64,000 nt of DNA, taken from positions 93,660,301 to 93,724,300 of the forward strand of contig JAYESD010000005.1 in assembly GCA_036927565.1 (NCBI GenBank), read 5' to 3'. The notes beneath the pieces are model-generated. The model was not told the origin of the DNA. It searched no databases and was given only the letters and a program-made list of their open reading frames with translations. Position 1 is the first letter of the stretch, and each line of letters begins with the position of its first letter. Position numbers and translations under genes: made by a program. The DNA comes from Tuctoria greenei (Eukaryota; Streptophyta; Magnoliopsida; Poales; Poaceae). Shown here one piece after another: positions 34,128-45,516 of this stretch.

Positions 34128-37100
34128 ATGGAGTTGGGTCTGCCTGCTAGCAAGATCAAGACCGAGAAAGACTTGAAGAAGTTTCAGGCTTACATGGGTT
34201 GGTCCTATGAGTCCTTCAATGGCAAGATCCGCATCGATGAACTTCCTTTCGAGAAGAAGAACGCCGGCGACATGGTCTTTTTTCAGGGGTACGCCATGGC
34301 TAGCCTGCTTCCCCCCTTCTCATCCTTCCTGATGACCCTGCTGGAGTTCTACGGAATCCAGGTACACCTCCTCGGGCCCCACTCCATTCTGCTGGTTGCT
34401 ATCTTCGCCCACTTCTGCAAGATGTGGGTAGGGGTACGGCCCAGTCTAGAGCTTTTCCGGAACGTCTTCACACTGCAGACGACAGGGAAGGTGAACGAGT
34501 TGATTGGGATGTACTACTTCGTGAAGCGGAAGCGATCCCCTTTCAAGTACTTGGACACCTTTTCCTCTGGCAAATGGGTTGAATGGAAGAAGGAGTGGGT
34601 GGTCATCACTGTGGACTGGCACGAGAGGCTGGAGCTGCCAGAGAGCCTCCTGAACGTGGACATGGACCTATGGAACGAGATCCTGGAGCTGCCACCGGCG
34701 TACAGACCCATTGTGGCAAGGATCGAAGGCTGCGTAGATGGTGGAGTGACTCCCCAGATGGTCTTCGGGAACTTCTTGAGGAACAGGTGGGCGCCACTGA
34801 AGTTCAGGGAACGAATGGTGTGGACACTCACTCTGCGGGATGCTGACACCCAAGTGAAAGACGAAGCATTGAAGGATCTGCTGAAGAAGTTCCAGAGCAA
34901 GCCCAACATCTCACTTGGGTCCCTGGCACCCCCAACGTCCTTCCCACCTTTGAACACAGTTCCTGAGTCCTGCCGGGAGCTCCGGAAGCTGATGTCAAGG
35001 TTGGATGACATTGGGGTCCCGACGAGGGGGGCTCCTCCGACAACCAGCGCTCCGGGAACCTCCGGGGGGTCGACCCCAGTCCTCCCTAGCCCGGGGGATG
35101 GAGTCGTCAGCTCCGACAAGGGCGAGGCTTCGGCGGCACCCTCCAGTCGTAAGAGGAAACTGGTGTAGGGTGACGAGAGTCACGTCGGTGCCTCTGGAGA
35201 GCCACCCTTTTCGGCTCAGGTACCTCTGGTGGGCGTCGGTTCCGAGGGGCCACCTCCCGCCATGGCGCCAAGTACGGGATCGAGCTCTGGAGGTCCCCCT
35301 CAACCAAGGGTTGCTCCGGCCAGGGAGGCTCCAGTTCAGGCTCCTGAGAGGCTTGAGGCTCCGGCCACATCGGGTCCTTCAGGCTCCAGCTCCGGTCCCG
35401 CCCTGAAGCGGCTCCGCCTCCGCGGGACTTGGGGCTTCCCAAGGTAAGCACCCGAGCTTCTCGCTTCGATCCCATTTCTGGCCAAGGCCACCCTTTAAAC
35501 GTTTCCAACTTGATTGTGCAGCACTTCCAAGCAAGGTGAGCCGACAACCACATGTCTGACATCTCGGGAGGCTGTGCAGGTAGGTGCTTCAGCCTCTACC
35601 CCCGCACCGACCCAGACGACAGCGGAGGCTCCAGCCGAAACGAGGGCAGCTCCCATCCCGAGTGCGACTGCACCTGAATCAAGGGTCCTAGCTGTTGACG
35701 CGGAGGAGGCTGGGACTCCAGAGGCTGGAGCTCCGGTGTTGGAGCTAGTGGCCCCTGAGGCCTCGATGGATGTGCCAAGCGTTGGCCCAGCTCAGGAGTC
35801 AGCGGGGGCTCCACCCCTGGTGTCGGGAACCACCGAGGCACCAGCCACCGAGGCACCGGCCCCGGTGCCCCTGCCAGATCAGGTGACAGTGGAGACTCCA
35901 CCCCTGGTGCCGGGGGCCACCGAGGGACTGGCTCCCGCACCATCTTCTGAGGAGGTTCCAGCGCCCCAGCCGGACGTAGCTGAGGAGCCGGCCCCCATGC
36001 CAAACACGGAAGTGGCTCCGGCCGAAGTGCCAGGAGTGGTCGAAGAGCCAGCCCCCATGCCAACTAATGCGGAGGTTGGGGTGGCCATCCCGGTGGTCGT
36101 CGAAGTATCCGCTCCCACTCCAGTGCCTCAGTCAGCGACGTCTAGTGTCCCCGCGACTGTGCTTCAAGCCGCAGAGGCTCAGGGCACACGTCCTGATTCT
36201 CAGGCGTCAGGGACTGAGCCGGGAGCACCGGGGGCTGGACCGGAAGTGTCTGCGGTTGCACCGGAGGGTCTAGCAGAGACCCCAGGCACCTTGATCCCAC
36301 AAGTGCCACCGCCTTCACGGGATAGCCCCTCTCAGGTGACGGCGGACATCTTAGTGGAGATGGGGGAAGGGGCGCCCCTATACGGTCCAACACCCCTTCC
36401 CTTAGATCTGGCCATCGACAACGCTTGCTCCAGTTTTCAATAGGTCACCGTGTCCTTCGAGCACAACCTTAAGGCTCTGGAGGAGGAGCGCAGGAGGCTC
36501 CGCCAACATGAAGAATGGGTCAAGGGCGAGCGAACCCGGCTGGCTGAGCAAGGTGAGCTCCTCAACGCGAGAGAGGCTACCATCGAGGCTCTTAACCAGA
36601 AGTCTCAAAAGATCTATGAAGAAGTCGTGGAATGCCATCGAGTTGCGGACCAGCGCCAAGGTGGTTTAGCTGCCTGGCATGAGACCCTCCAGAAGCGCCA
36701 GCAGGAGCTCAACTTGGGTGAGTCCAGGCTCGCTGAGAAGTTGGAGGACCTGACTCAGAGAGAGGAGGAGCTCTCTCGTAAGTTGTTAGCGGGCGAGCAG
36801 AGCTTGGCGGACCACCGCGAACAGTTTGAAGCGCGGTGCAAGCTTGAGGTGGACGGGCTCTAGAAGCGGGGGCAAAGCCTCAATGAGCGGGAGACCAACG
36901 TCTCTGCCAGGGAAGCCACTGTCCGGGGCCAGGAGGAAGACTTGGCGGAGCGCCAGAACCGCATTCTTACCAGGGAGTCAGAGCTCACTGATCGCGAGCG
37001 GCAACTTGCCAAGAGCATTCAGCAACACGGCAAGGAGGCCGAACGCCTCGCAAAGGAGGGCGCAGAGCTGGCGACCACCAGGAGGGCTCTGGAAGAGTTG

Positions 37101-37478
37101 CAAGGCTCGAGAGCGTCCAAGTCCCAGCAAGTGTGGGACTTCCTGGAGCGAGCAAACGGAGCACTGGCACAGTTTGGTCTCAGCCCTGTACGTCCGGCCC
37201 ACCCAGCGCCGGAGCTACACGACGTGTTGGCGGCTCTTGGTTCTGTTGGCCGCAAGCTTGATGCAGTGTTCGACGTCGTTGCTGACTAGCTGGAGACAGA
37301 GGGGAGGTCCCTGACCAAGACTGTCGCTGAGTACGTGATAACGAGCTACCGGAGCCGGGACCCCCACTTCCCCCTGAGTCCAGCAGTCGAAGGGTCGATT
37401 GCGGCAGGGATGGACACTGCCCGGGAGGGCATTCGGGAGGCTGCCGAAGCTGTCGCCTTAGCTATCCGTAGGACTTAG
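34128..37478 (+). pseudogene. aORF of Tat-E, full length, one frame, four internal TAG codons
   Basis: This is the best copy of the antisense gene. Exon 1 (34128-35443) encodes the PF04195-type domain (about residues 1-300: MGWSYESFNG, LGPHSILLVAIFAHF, NRWAPLKFRE), then a Ser/Pro-rich tail with RKRK. The 78-bp phase-2 intron is 35444-35521. Exon 2 (35522-37478) encodes about 300 residues of Pro/Ala/Glu/Thr-rich low complexity, a long coiled coil (about 36450-37110), and the C-terminal domain from VWDFLERANGAL to AIRRT*. After splicing the frame is open for about 1,090 codons with no frameshift. The only breaks are TAG at 35166, 36441, 36861 and 37287. It has no transmembrane segment, signal peptide or transposase DDE motif that I can see. 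Function unknown. Confidence 0.88.
35444..35521 (+). other. Intron of Tat-E aORF
   Basis: The donor is CCCAAG|GTAAGC and the acceptor GATTGTGCAG|CACT. It is 78 bp and phase 2. Removing it joins FP-S-TSKQGEP in frame. Confidence 0.85.
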
Positions 37479-38465
37479 GCCTTTCTTCTCTCGCTCCCTC
37501 TTGTATGCTTCCAACTTTGTAAGAAAAATCTTTTAATGAGTGGAGTCCTCTTGATCTTTGGTTCTGATATTTTTGTGTCCTACTCCCTGGTATATGCACG
37601 CAACTCTGATCATGTACTTGTACCAAGGGGGACTAGCACTTGCTTCGGGAACACCAGCCCCCCTGGGGTTGTTGGAGCTTAGGAGATTTGGCAACATTCT
37701 TGGTCTCGATAGGAGATGCCACCGCCGGGTCCCCTGGGGTTGCCGGAGCTTAGGAGCTCTGGCAATATCCATGATCTTCTCACGGGACGCCACCACCGAC
37801 CCCCTCCCTGGGATTGTCAGAGCTTAGGGGCTCCAGCAACGCCCATGACCTTCGTAGGAGATGTGGCACACCGCCTGGCCCCTTGGGGTTGTTGGAGCTT
37901 TTAGGAGCTCTGGCAACACCCATGATATCGGTAGGACGTCGATGCCATGTCTCCAGCAATTGGTGGAGCTCAGGAGCTTAGGGGCTGTACCGTAGGGACC
38001 TGCGCACATGACAGACAAAAGGTAATTCCGCTCTCGAGTCAATATTTTACCTACGCTCTATTAGTGTCATTTGTCTCACGTTCCGCTGCCATTGTGGAGG
38101 CTTGAGCAGATACCCAAAGCGGCCCGCCGGCAAACGGATAGCAAAGCTCCCACTATTGTAGAGACGAAGGAAAGATTGACCACACCCACACTAGGTGAAG
38201 AGCTAATGGCAACTGCGTGACATCATTCATAAGAACTAAAGATAATTTCAAATGAACAAGCCATTCCAGGGTAGGGCAAACAACTTTTTCATTACAACTC
38301 TCATAGGAGAGAACAAACTTTACATGAGGAAGGACCCGGTCTGGGCGACGAGAAGCCGAGTGTACCTTCTCTGGGTACCAGACCGCACCGAGCAAGGCAA
38401 ACACTCGGAGCTCATTTCCCCGGCCTTAGTTAGCCCAAGTGCTGTCTCTAGACACTATGCCAATT
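37479..38465. other. Tat-E spacer between aORF and pol
   Basis: No gene is seen. The spacer contains the 71-74-bp tandem array (37661-37952), then about 500 bp without repeats in which the 3' part of the genomic transcript lies. Confidence 0.55.
37661..37952. repeat. Minisatellite, about four units of 71-74 bp, in Tat-E spacer
   Basis: Units start near 37661, 37732, 37806 and 37880, each with ccctggggttgttggagctt then aggagctctggcaa. The units are clearly diverged, so the array is older than the one in Tat-B. Its sequence differs from the Tat-B array apart from the ccc-ggggg core. Confidence 0.78.
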
Positions 38466-41400
38466 TTATAACAAAAGAAAAATAGGATGCCCTACCCCCG
38501 ATGATGGATAGAACTTATGGAGGTGTTCGATGTTCCATGGGTTGGGTACCGGTTGACCATCCTCCGTAGCTAGGCATACACACCCTGGGCAACAAACCTC
38601 TGTGACCCGGAAGGGACCCTCCCACTTGGGGGAGAGTTTGTTTGTCCCTTCACGGGAAAGCAGACGCCGCAGAACCAGGTCTTTCACCTTGAGCTCCTTA
38701 CTGCGCACGGTCTGCTGGTGGTAGCGTTGGAGCGCTTGCGTGTACCGTGCATTCCGGAGGGCAGCTCGTACGCGTCCCTCGTCGATGAGGTCGATATCTT
38801 CACGCAGGAATTGAACCTGCGCGGCTTCGTCGTACATCCGGACACGGGGGGAGCCCATGGTGATTTCTGGGGGAAGGACGGCCTCCGCCCAGTACACCAG
38901 GAAGTAGGGCGTTTCTCCTGTAGCCTGGCTTGTTGATGTCCGGCTAGCCCACAGCGCGTATGGCAGCTCATCCACCCAGTTTGCACAATGCTTCTCGAGG
39001 CTTGAGTATGTACGGGTCCGGAGGCCCTTGAGAATCTCGACATTCGCTCTCTGTACCTACCCATTGCTCTCGGGATGGGCGACAGCGGCATAGCAAACTT
39101 GGATCCCAAGGTCCTCGCAGTATGCTTGAAATGCCGCACTCGTGAATTGGGTCCTATTATCAGTGATGATTCTGTTCGGGACTCCGAACCTGCAGATAAT
39201 CGACTTGATGAACTTCACTACGGACTGCTTGTTAATGGTGACGAATGGGGTGGCATCTGGACATTTGGTGAACTTGTCTACGATGACGTAGAGGTGCCGG
39301 AATCCTCCGACGACTCTTGGGAAAGGTCCCAGGATGTCCAGTCCCCACACGATGAATGGCCAAGAGGGAGGGATCATCTGCAATGCTTGAGCTGGTGTGT
39401 GGATCTACTTGGCATGGAACTGGCACGCCTTGCATCTCTTAACCATGTCAGCGGCATCCTGGAGTGCTGTGGGCTAGTAGAAGCCGTGCCGAAAGGCTTT
39501 GCTGACCAGCGTACAGGCCATTGCGTGGTTCCCGCACTCACCTCCATGGATCTCTACGAGCAAGTCGCAACCCTCCTCCCGGGTAATGCAACACGGTAGG
39601 ATGCTGTTGGCGCCACATCGGTAGAGATCCCCCTCTACCAGCGTGTATCTTTTAGCCATCCGCACGATCCATTCTGCCAGGGCATGTTCTTCGGGAAGGT
39701 AGTTGTCTTTCAAGTAGTTCTGGACCTCCGAGATCCATGCATCGGGACCTCCTTGAGCTTCTGGTTCTTGGGCGCCCAGCCGCTCGGAGCTGCTAGAGGC
39801 GCATAGGAACCTTGGCGGGCACCATGGCTGTAGCGCCGCCGGGGTTGCTAGCTTCGAGGTGCTAACTTCACTCCCTTCACCCGGTTCGGCAACTTGGGCG
39901 GTTGGTCGTGATAACGTCCTTGCAAAGACCCCTGCAGGCACTGATGCCTCTGTAGAAGCCTTTGTTGACAGGTCGTCTGCGACTGAGTTGTCATCTCGGG
40001 GTACATGGCATAGATCTAGGACCTCGAAATCTTTCTCCAGCTTCCTGACGTGCAGTAAGTATGCTGCCAGCTGGGGGTCATTGCAACTGCACTCCCCTTT
40101 GACCTGCTTGACAACTAGTTGGGAATCACCTTTAGCAAGGAGCTGGCGGACGTTGAGGGTCAGTGCTGTCTTCAACCCGTAGATGAGGGCCTCGTACTCT
40201 GCCATGTTGTTGGTGGCTTTGAAGCCAAGATGCACCATATATTTGAACTGCTCCTCCGTCGGAGCTATGAGCACCACTCTGGCCCCAGCCCCCTGCTTTT
40301 GGGCAGAACCATCAAAGTAAAGTGTCCACGGAGTTTCAGTGAAAGCCGGTGCCTCGGACAGTGTGTCTTCGCTGACTGGGCTTTTAGGGTTGCAAGGCGA
40401 CGGAGTCCACTCGGCCAGGAAATCTGCTAAGGCCTGGCTTTTGAACGCATGTCGAGGCAGGAACTCGATCTCGAAGTCTGCTAACTTGGCTACCCACTTG
40501 GCGATGTTGCCGGTAGCAATAGGGCTGTGGAGGACCATTCTCAGTGGAAAGGAGGTGACCACAGAGACCTTATGGCCCTGAAAATAGTGTCGGAGCTTCC
40601 TCGATGCTATCAACATAGCGTACAATAGCTTATGTATCTCCTGATATCTTTTCTTTGCTTCATGGAGGACTTCGCTGATGTAGTAAACTGGCCTCTGAGT
40701 GGTCCAGACTCTGTTCGAGAGGTCCGATGGTTCATGCATTGGATCCAGGTCTGGGGGTTCCTGATGCCCGGAACCTGCATCATGTCCCGGGGGCTGGGGG
40801 CCAGTGACTTCCTGGCTCCTGGTGCCCTCCTGAGAGAGGTTCATGACTTGGTATGGGACCGGAGGCTCGGTGCTTGCGCTGCGGGCTCCTTCTTGTGTAC
40901 TTTGCTGTTGCGGTTTGGATCGTTCTGCGACCAAGACCATACTGACCACTTCAGTTGTTGCAGCAACATACAGCAGCAGGGGCTCTCCGGGCTTCGGCGC
41001 CACCATAACAGGGGGGGACGTCAGGTGCCTCTTGAGGTCCTGGAACGCTGCTTTCGCCTCTTCTGTCAAGGCAAAGGGACCTGCCTTGCGCAGAATCTTG
41101 AAGAAGGGAAGTGCTCGTTGTGCCAACCTCGAGATGAAGCAGCTAAGAGCTGTGAGGCAACCGATAAGCTTATGTACATCTTTGATACGTGCCAGGGGTC
41201 GCATTAGTTCTATTGCCTTGATCTTCTATGGATTGGCTTCGATCCCTCGGTGGGAAACCAAAAATCCTAGCAGCTTCCCATAAGAGACCCTAAAGACACA
41301 CTTTCCGGGTTCAGCATTGTGTGCGTAAGGCACAGCCTGCTGAAGACTTGTGCTAAGCTGTCTAGGAAGAATGTGCGGTCTTTGATTTTGACCACGATGT

Positions 41401-41992
41401 CGTCAACATACACCTCGACCAGGTCTCTAATGAGGTCCCCAAATGTTTTATGCATTGCACGTACAAAGGTAGGGAGAGAATTCTTAAGACCATAAGACAT
41501 GGAGACATAACAATACATGCCATCTACTATTACAAAAGCAGTGTGTTCCTCATCATCTCTAGACATAGGTATTTGATGGAAACCGGAATACGCGTCGAGG
41601 AAACACAGTAGATCACAACCTGACATAGAGTCTACGATTTGATCTATCCTGGGGAGCGGGAAAGGATCTTTTGGACATGCCTTGTTTAGGTTGGTGTAGT
41701 CGATGCACATCCGAAGTTTCCCACCAGCCCTGGGGACGACAACAAGATTGGCCAACCACCGAGGATGGTGAACTTCCCGGATGAAGCTAGCGTCGAGCAA
41801 CTTCTTGATCTCCTCCCGGATGAAGTTCTGGCACTCAACGGACAGCTTCCGGGGCTTCAGTTGTATCGGGCGGGCATCAGGGTAGATCTTCAGATGATGC
41901 TCAATCACCTCCCTGGGGATCCCGGGCATCTGCGATGGTTGCCAGGTGAACACATCGACATTCTCCTGAAGGAAGGTGACGAGCGTGAATTC
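38466..41992 (-). pseudogene. pol: Tat-E pol: RT, dual RNase H, integrase, broken
   Basis: RT starts after the UAG and includes LRMCIDYTNLNKACPKD and YVDDIV. A frameshift near 41280 separates it from NPxKIKAIELM (TAG near 41228). One frame then runs to the end: RNase H with its Pro/Glu linker (40699-40920), the second RNase H from LYFDGSAQKQ, and integrase with CKAC, DILGPFP, ITDNRTQF and ANVEILKG. TAG codons at 39474 (Trp of FYWPT), 39405 (Gln of HAKQIHTP) and 39057 (Gln of SNGQV) each match a sense codon in Tat-B. The end is extended past LHKFYP to 38466 by loss of the usual stop. Confidence 0.88.
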
Positions 41993-41995
41993 CTA
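41993..41995 (-). promoter_or_regulatory. In-frame UAG between protease and RT (candidate readthrough stop), Tat-E
   Basis: Minus strand AAA TAG GAA TTC. The protease tail (RIAGNLYSK) and RT (EFTLVTFLQENVDVF) are in the same frame around it. It is homologous to 9475 and 13027. Confidence 0.6.
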
Positions 41996-44234
41996 TTTGC
42001 TGTACAGGTTACCCGCTATGCGGGTCATCTGGGCAGCCTCAGAGCCGATCCTGATGACTTTCACTGGGACGTCGTCTTCGGCAGGCAGCACACGCGGGGC
42101 TGCAGCGGGGGTTCGCTGAGGCGCCCCCGAGTTGGCTGGCCCTCCCTTGCATTGTCCAAGTTTGGGGTTCGCCCCGCAACAAGTGCTTGGAGCTGCTCCA
42201 AGGCTGATACCGCTACGGTGCGTTCCCCCCGGACCCTGAGGACTCCGGAAGGCGCTCGCATCTTCAGGACCAGATAGCCGTAGTGGGCTACAACCATGAA
42301 CTGGTAGAGCGCCGACCTTCCAATGATGGCCTTGAAGGGGAGCTCAACATCCACCACATTGAATAGGATATTCTCCGTGCGGTAGTTCTCCAGGGTACCA
42401 AAGGTAACCGGGAGGTGGATACTCCCACCGGGCACAATCTGCCCTAGGCCCACGCCTGAGAACGGGCTCGAAGGCGCGAGGCGAGACATGGGTATCTGCA
42501 GCTTCCGGAAAGCTACAGTGGAGATGAGGTTGAGGCCAGCCCCACCATCGATCAGCATGTAATGGTGCTTCACGTTGGCAATAGTTGGGGCCACGAGCAG
42601 TGGAAGCACCCCAGCTCCTGCCATGTTCTTCGGGCAGTCTGAAGCGTCAAAGCTGATAGCCGTGTTCATCCACTTGCCGTGGGGAGCTGGGCCTGGCACC
42701 GGGGCCACTGCCGCCACGACGCATCGCAGGACTTTCACTGCATTTCGAGACACAGGGTCCGAGGCGCCCCCCTAGATGACGTAGAGGAGCATTCGCTGCT
42801 CCTGATCACTGCTAGTGTCTGAGTCAGCACCCGCGAACACTGTTTTCACCGCTTTCCGAGGAGGTTCGAGCGTGCCAGTTACGCTCCTCTGTAGCCTTGG
42901 CACATCTATCCACCAGGGCGAACAGCTCAGAGACATCGCGCCTGTCATGCGTGGCAAGCTTCTCGAGCATCTTTTTGTCCCTCACACCCTGTCTAAATGC
43001 AACTATGACAGATGCATTTGAGATGTGGGGGATGGTATTCCGTACCTGGGAGAATCGCTGGATGAAGGCCTACAGCGGTTCTCTCGATCGTTGTCTAACT
43101 GCGTGAAGGTCGAGCTCCGTGCCGGGGTGCTCATACGAACTTCCAAAGTTCACTATGAACTGCCAGCACAGCTCCTCCCAGGAGGTGATGGATCCCGGGG
43201 GAGGTTCATGAGCCATGACCGGGCCGGTCCGGCCAGAACCACGAGGAAGTAGTTGGCCATGATGACCTCATCACCCCCAGCAGCCAGAATGGAGGTGGAG
43301 TAGATCTGTAGGAACTCACTCGGGTCGACGCTCCCGTCATACTTCTCCGGCGTGTGTGGCCGGAACTTGTGAGACCAAACCACCCTTCGCAGGTGGGGAG
43401 CTAAGGCCGCACATCCACCGCCTGTGCTTGCGGGCAGCAAGTTTGGCGCTGCGTGGCCATAGTGAGCTGGCTGCACTGCGTATGTCGGTTGCTGGGGTAT
43501 TGCGGCCGGCGCTTGGTGCGGCGGAGGCACGTCATACACCTGCGGTGGAGGAGGTGCAACATACGCTTGGTGTGAGGGAGGCGTCATGTACGCCAGGTGC
43601 TGCTCGGGAGGTGCCGCATACGCCTGACGTGGTGGGCGAGCGTCGTGCACCTGGGCTCCAGCACCCAGCAGGTTGTAGTCAGCTTTGAGGTTGTGGCGTC
43701 GCTCCAGTTGTCGCTCGATGACGACCCGACAGTCCTCGCCGGCTCTGCGGCGGCGTTGCAACCTCGTCTGCAGGTCCGCCGACAAAAGCCTAGTTGAACG
43801 GCTATCAGTGGTCTGCCGATCGATAGTAGGCGTGTGTGACAATGAAACTAATGTTGTTGCCACTCGCCTTCCACCCTGCGGAGTCGCCTGGAGCGCGGCG
43901 ACGACCAGATGGTCGACGTCTTTTACCCACTGCTGGGTTACCCCCTGAGGGGCTCCTGCAGTTGGTGCGTTGCGAAGCAACTCACACGCAGCAAGAAGCG
44001 CGCTCTCTGGCTTGCCGTCGGTGGTGCCGTGACGGCTATCGCTGCAGGAGTCCGCCGTGCCCCATCATGCTGACCTGTAGTCGATGGGGTGGCTGTTTGG
44101 TGATGCGACAGCCCATATCTTCCCGCTCTGGAGCGATACCCGTCTCTGGGGTGAGATGACGCTTGGTCCTCACGCGCCACCTGCTGATGGGGCTGTGGCT
44201 TGCAGGAACTGGTATTGGAACGAGTGTTCACCAT
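41993..44234 (-). pseudogene. gag-pro: Tat-E gag and protease, with internal deletion
   Basis: The start is the ATG at 44234 (MVNTRSNTSS). A frameshift lies near 43985. Gag then runs through a Tyr/Pro-rich repeat (QAYVAPPPPQ, QVYDVPPPHQ) to the gag core FLQIYSTSILAAGGD. A shift follows at about 43190, then a TAG where the Gln or Arg of the SLRSFIQRF segment is expected. After ERNWHARTSSES the sequence jumps to TVFAGADSDTSS near 42840. Compared with Tat-A this removes roughly 150 codons, including the Lys-rich stretch and the zinc knuckle. Protease keeps IDGGAGLNLIST and IIGRSALYQF. A last shift lies near 42150 before the in-frame tail that ends at the UAG. Confidence 0.83.
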
Positions 44235-44264
44235 ACTGCTGGTGAAGATTCTTGCAGGAGAAAG

Positions 44265-44285
44265 CCCCCTTCCTGGCGCGCCAAA
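44265..44285 (-). other. Primer binding site of Tat-E
   Basis: Minus strand TTGGCGCGCCAGGAAGGGGG directly follows the LTR end ...CCTCGACA. It is close to the Tat-A PBS. Confidence 0.75.
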
Positions 44286-45247
44286 TGTCGAGGTGTCTAA
44301 ACCGACACCTCCTTCGAACCTACACGGGTGTAGTCCGCGGAGGTTCAATGAATATTCGAGGGGCTAGTCCTAACAAGATCAAGCTCAGAGAATGATGAAC
44401 ACGAGGGATTTACATGGTTCGGGCCGCCTGAGCGTAGTACCCTACTCCACGGTGGTTTTTTATGTAGTATTGCTTGGGTCTGAGAGAGCTTGTCCTCGTC
44501 GGTGGCTGCTCGATCCTTTTATAGTTCAAGGTCGAGCAGCTTACAAGTGGGACCCAGAGCCCGACAGATGGCCCTGGGAGTACCAAATCCACCTTAAGAT
44601 CCGGGAGTAAATGCTATCCCTGACAACGGCTTCAATGTGCCGCCTGTCTATACCCTGCCGCAGGGCTACCTACAACCCATCATCATGGTCGGCCGTGTCT
44701 TGTCTGTCTTGTCGAGGCCTTCTATTGGTCTGCCGTACGTAGCAGTTCGGCTCTGACTAGTCATGACAAGACCGGCCACAGTCTACTTGACTTATGAGTG
44801 CGAGCTCCCGCCTACCTAGGGAACATGCGCGTCCTTCCTAGCTTCAGCGTACCGAGCAACCTCCCTATATTGCTCCTTCCGCGGAAAGGCTCTAGCTCAG
44901 CACTGCCTGATACGTGGCACCTCCCGGACTTTCCCTCAGTGGAAGGTCCAGGTCTGGGAGGTTGGATCTGGAGCTGTCGAGAACGTAGCAGCATCGGACC
45001 CTCTCCTCACAAGAGGAGGTCCGGGGTCACCGACCTAGCGAGCACACCGGACCTTCCGTCGGCAAGGTGGCGGACCCAGAGCTGCAGGCCACGTGGCGGC
45101 ACTGGACCATCCCTCAATGGGAGATGCTACTGCTCTGCTTGCTGTGTAGCACCCTGGGCCACTGGCAGGTCTCGCCCCCGTGGGCGGCAGGGCCCAGTGT
45201 GCATTTATCCTTGTACCCAGGGATACTCGGTTCGCGAGACACCGACA
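44286..45247 (-). repeat. 5' LTR of Tat-E (962 bp)
   Basis: It nearly matches 32658-33618 base for base. The conserved Tat block is at 44416-44451 and a minus-strand TATA-like CTATAAAAGG at about 44516-44525. The inner end abuts the PBS. Confidence 0.9.
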
Positions 45248-45516
45248 ACCGGACTAGTCCACAAAGGACCAGACACGTCTGAAAGTGTTCAAAGAGAAAA
45301 ACAGACTAGTCCGCAACAAAATGGACAAGTCCAATGAAAATCAGAGAGAAACCGGACTAGTCCGCACCAAAATCTGACTAGTCCGCACTCCCCATAATCC
45401 TTAAGTGCGATTTTGCTTCTAATTCATTTTAAACTTATTTATTTTTATGTGGGTTAATGTTAGACATGTATTAGAATGTATGCAATGCATGATGGATGAA
45501 AATGAGGGTGTTATGA
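45248..45516 (-). repeat. 3' LTR of the Tekay/Del-type chromovirus, proximal part
   Basis: On minus the LTR starts TCATAACACCC at 45516, a decayed TGTAACACCC-type start, directly after a purine tract TTTAAGGGGGGTAG (45519-45532). It contains more GGACTAGTCC palindromes, continuing the array at 32423-32625. Confidence 0.7.

Larger units (their letters stand above)
32658..45247 (-). mobile_element. Tat-E: complete Tat-lineage element with antisense ORF
   Basis: This is the only Tat copy with both LTRs in the window. The LTRs (32658-33618, 44286-45247) are 961 and 962 bp and differ mostly by transitions. PBS, gag-pro, UAG, pol, spacer repeat, aORF and PPT are all present. It splits a chromovirus LTR. 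The 5-bp flanks are actag on the left and accgg on the right, so no perfect target duplication is visible. Confidence 0.92.
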
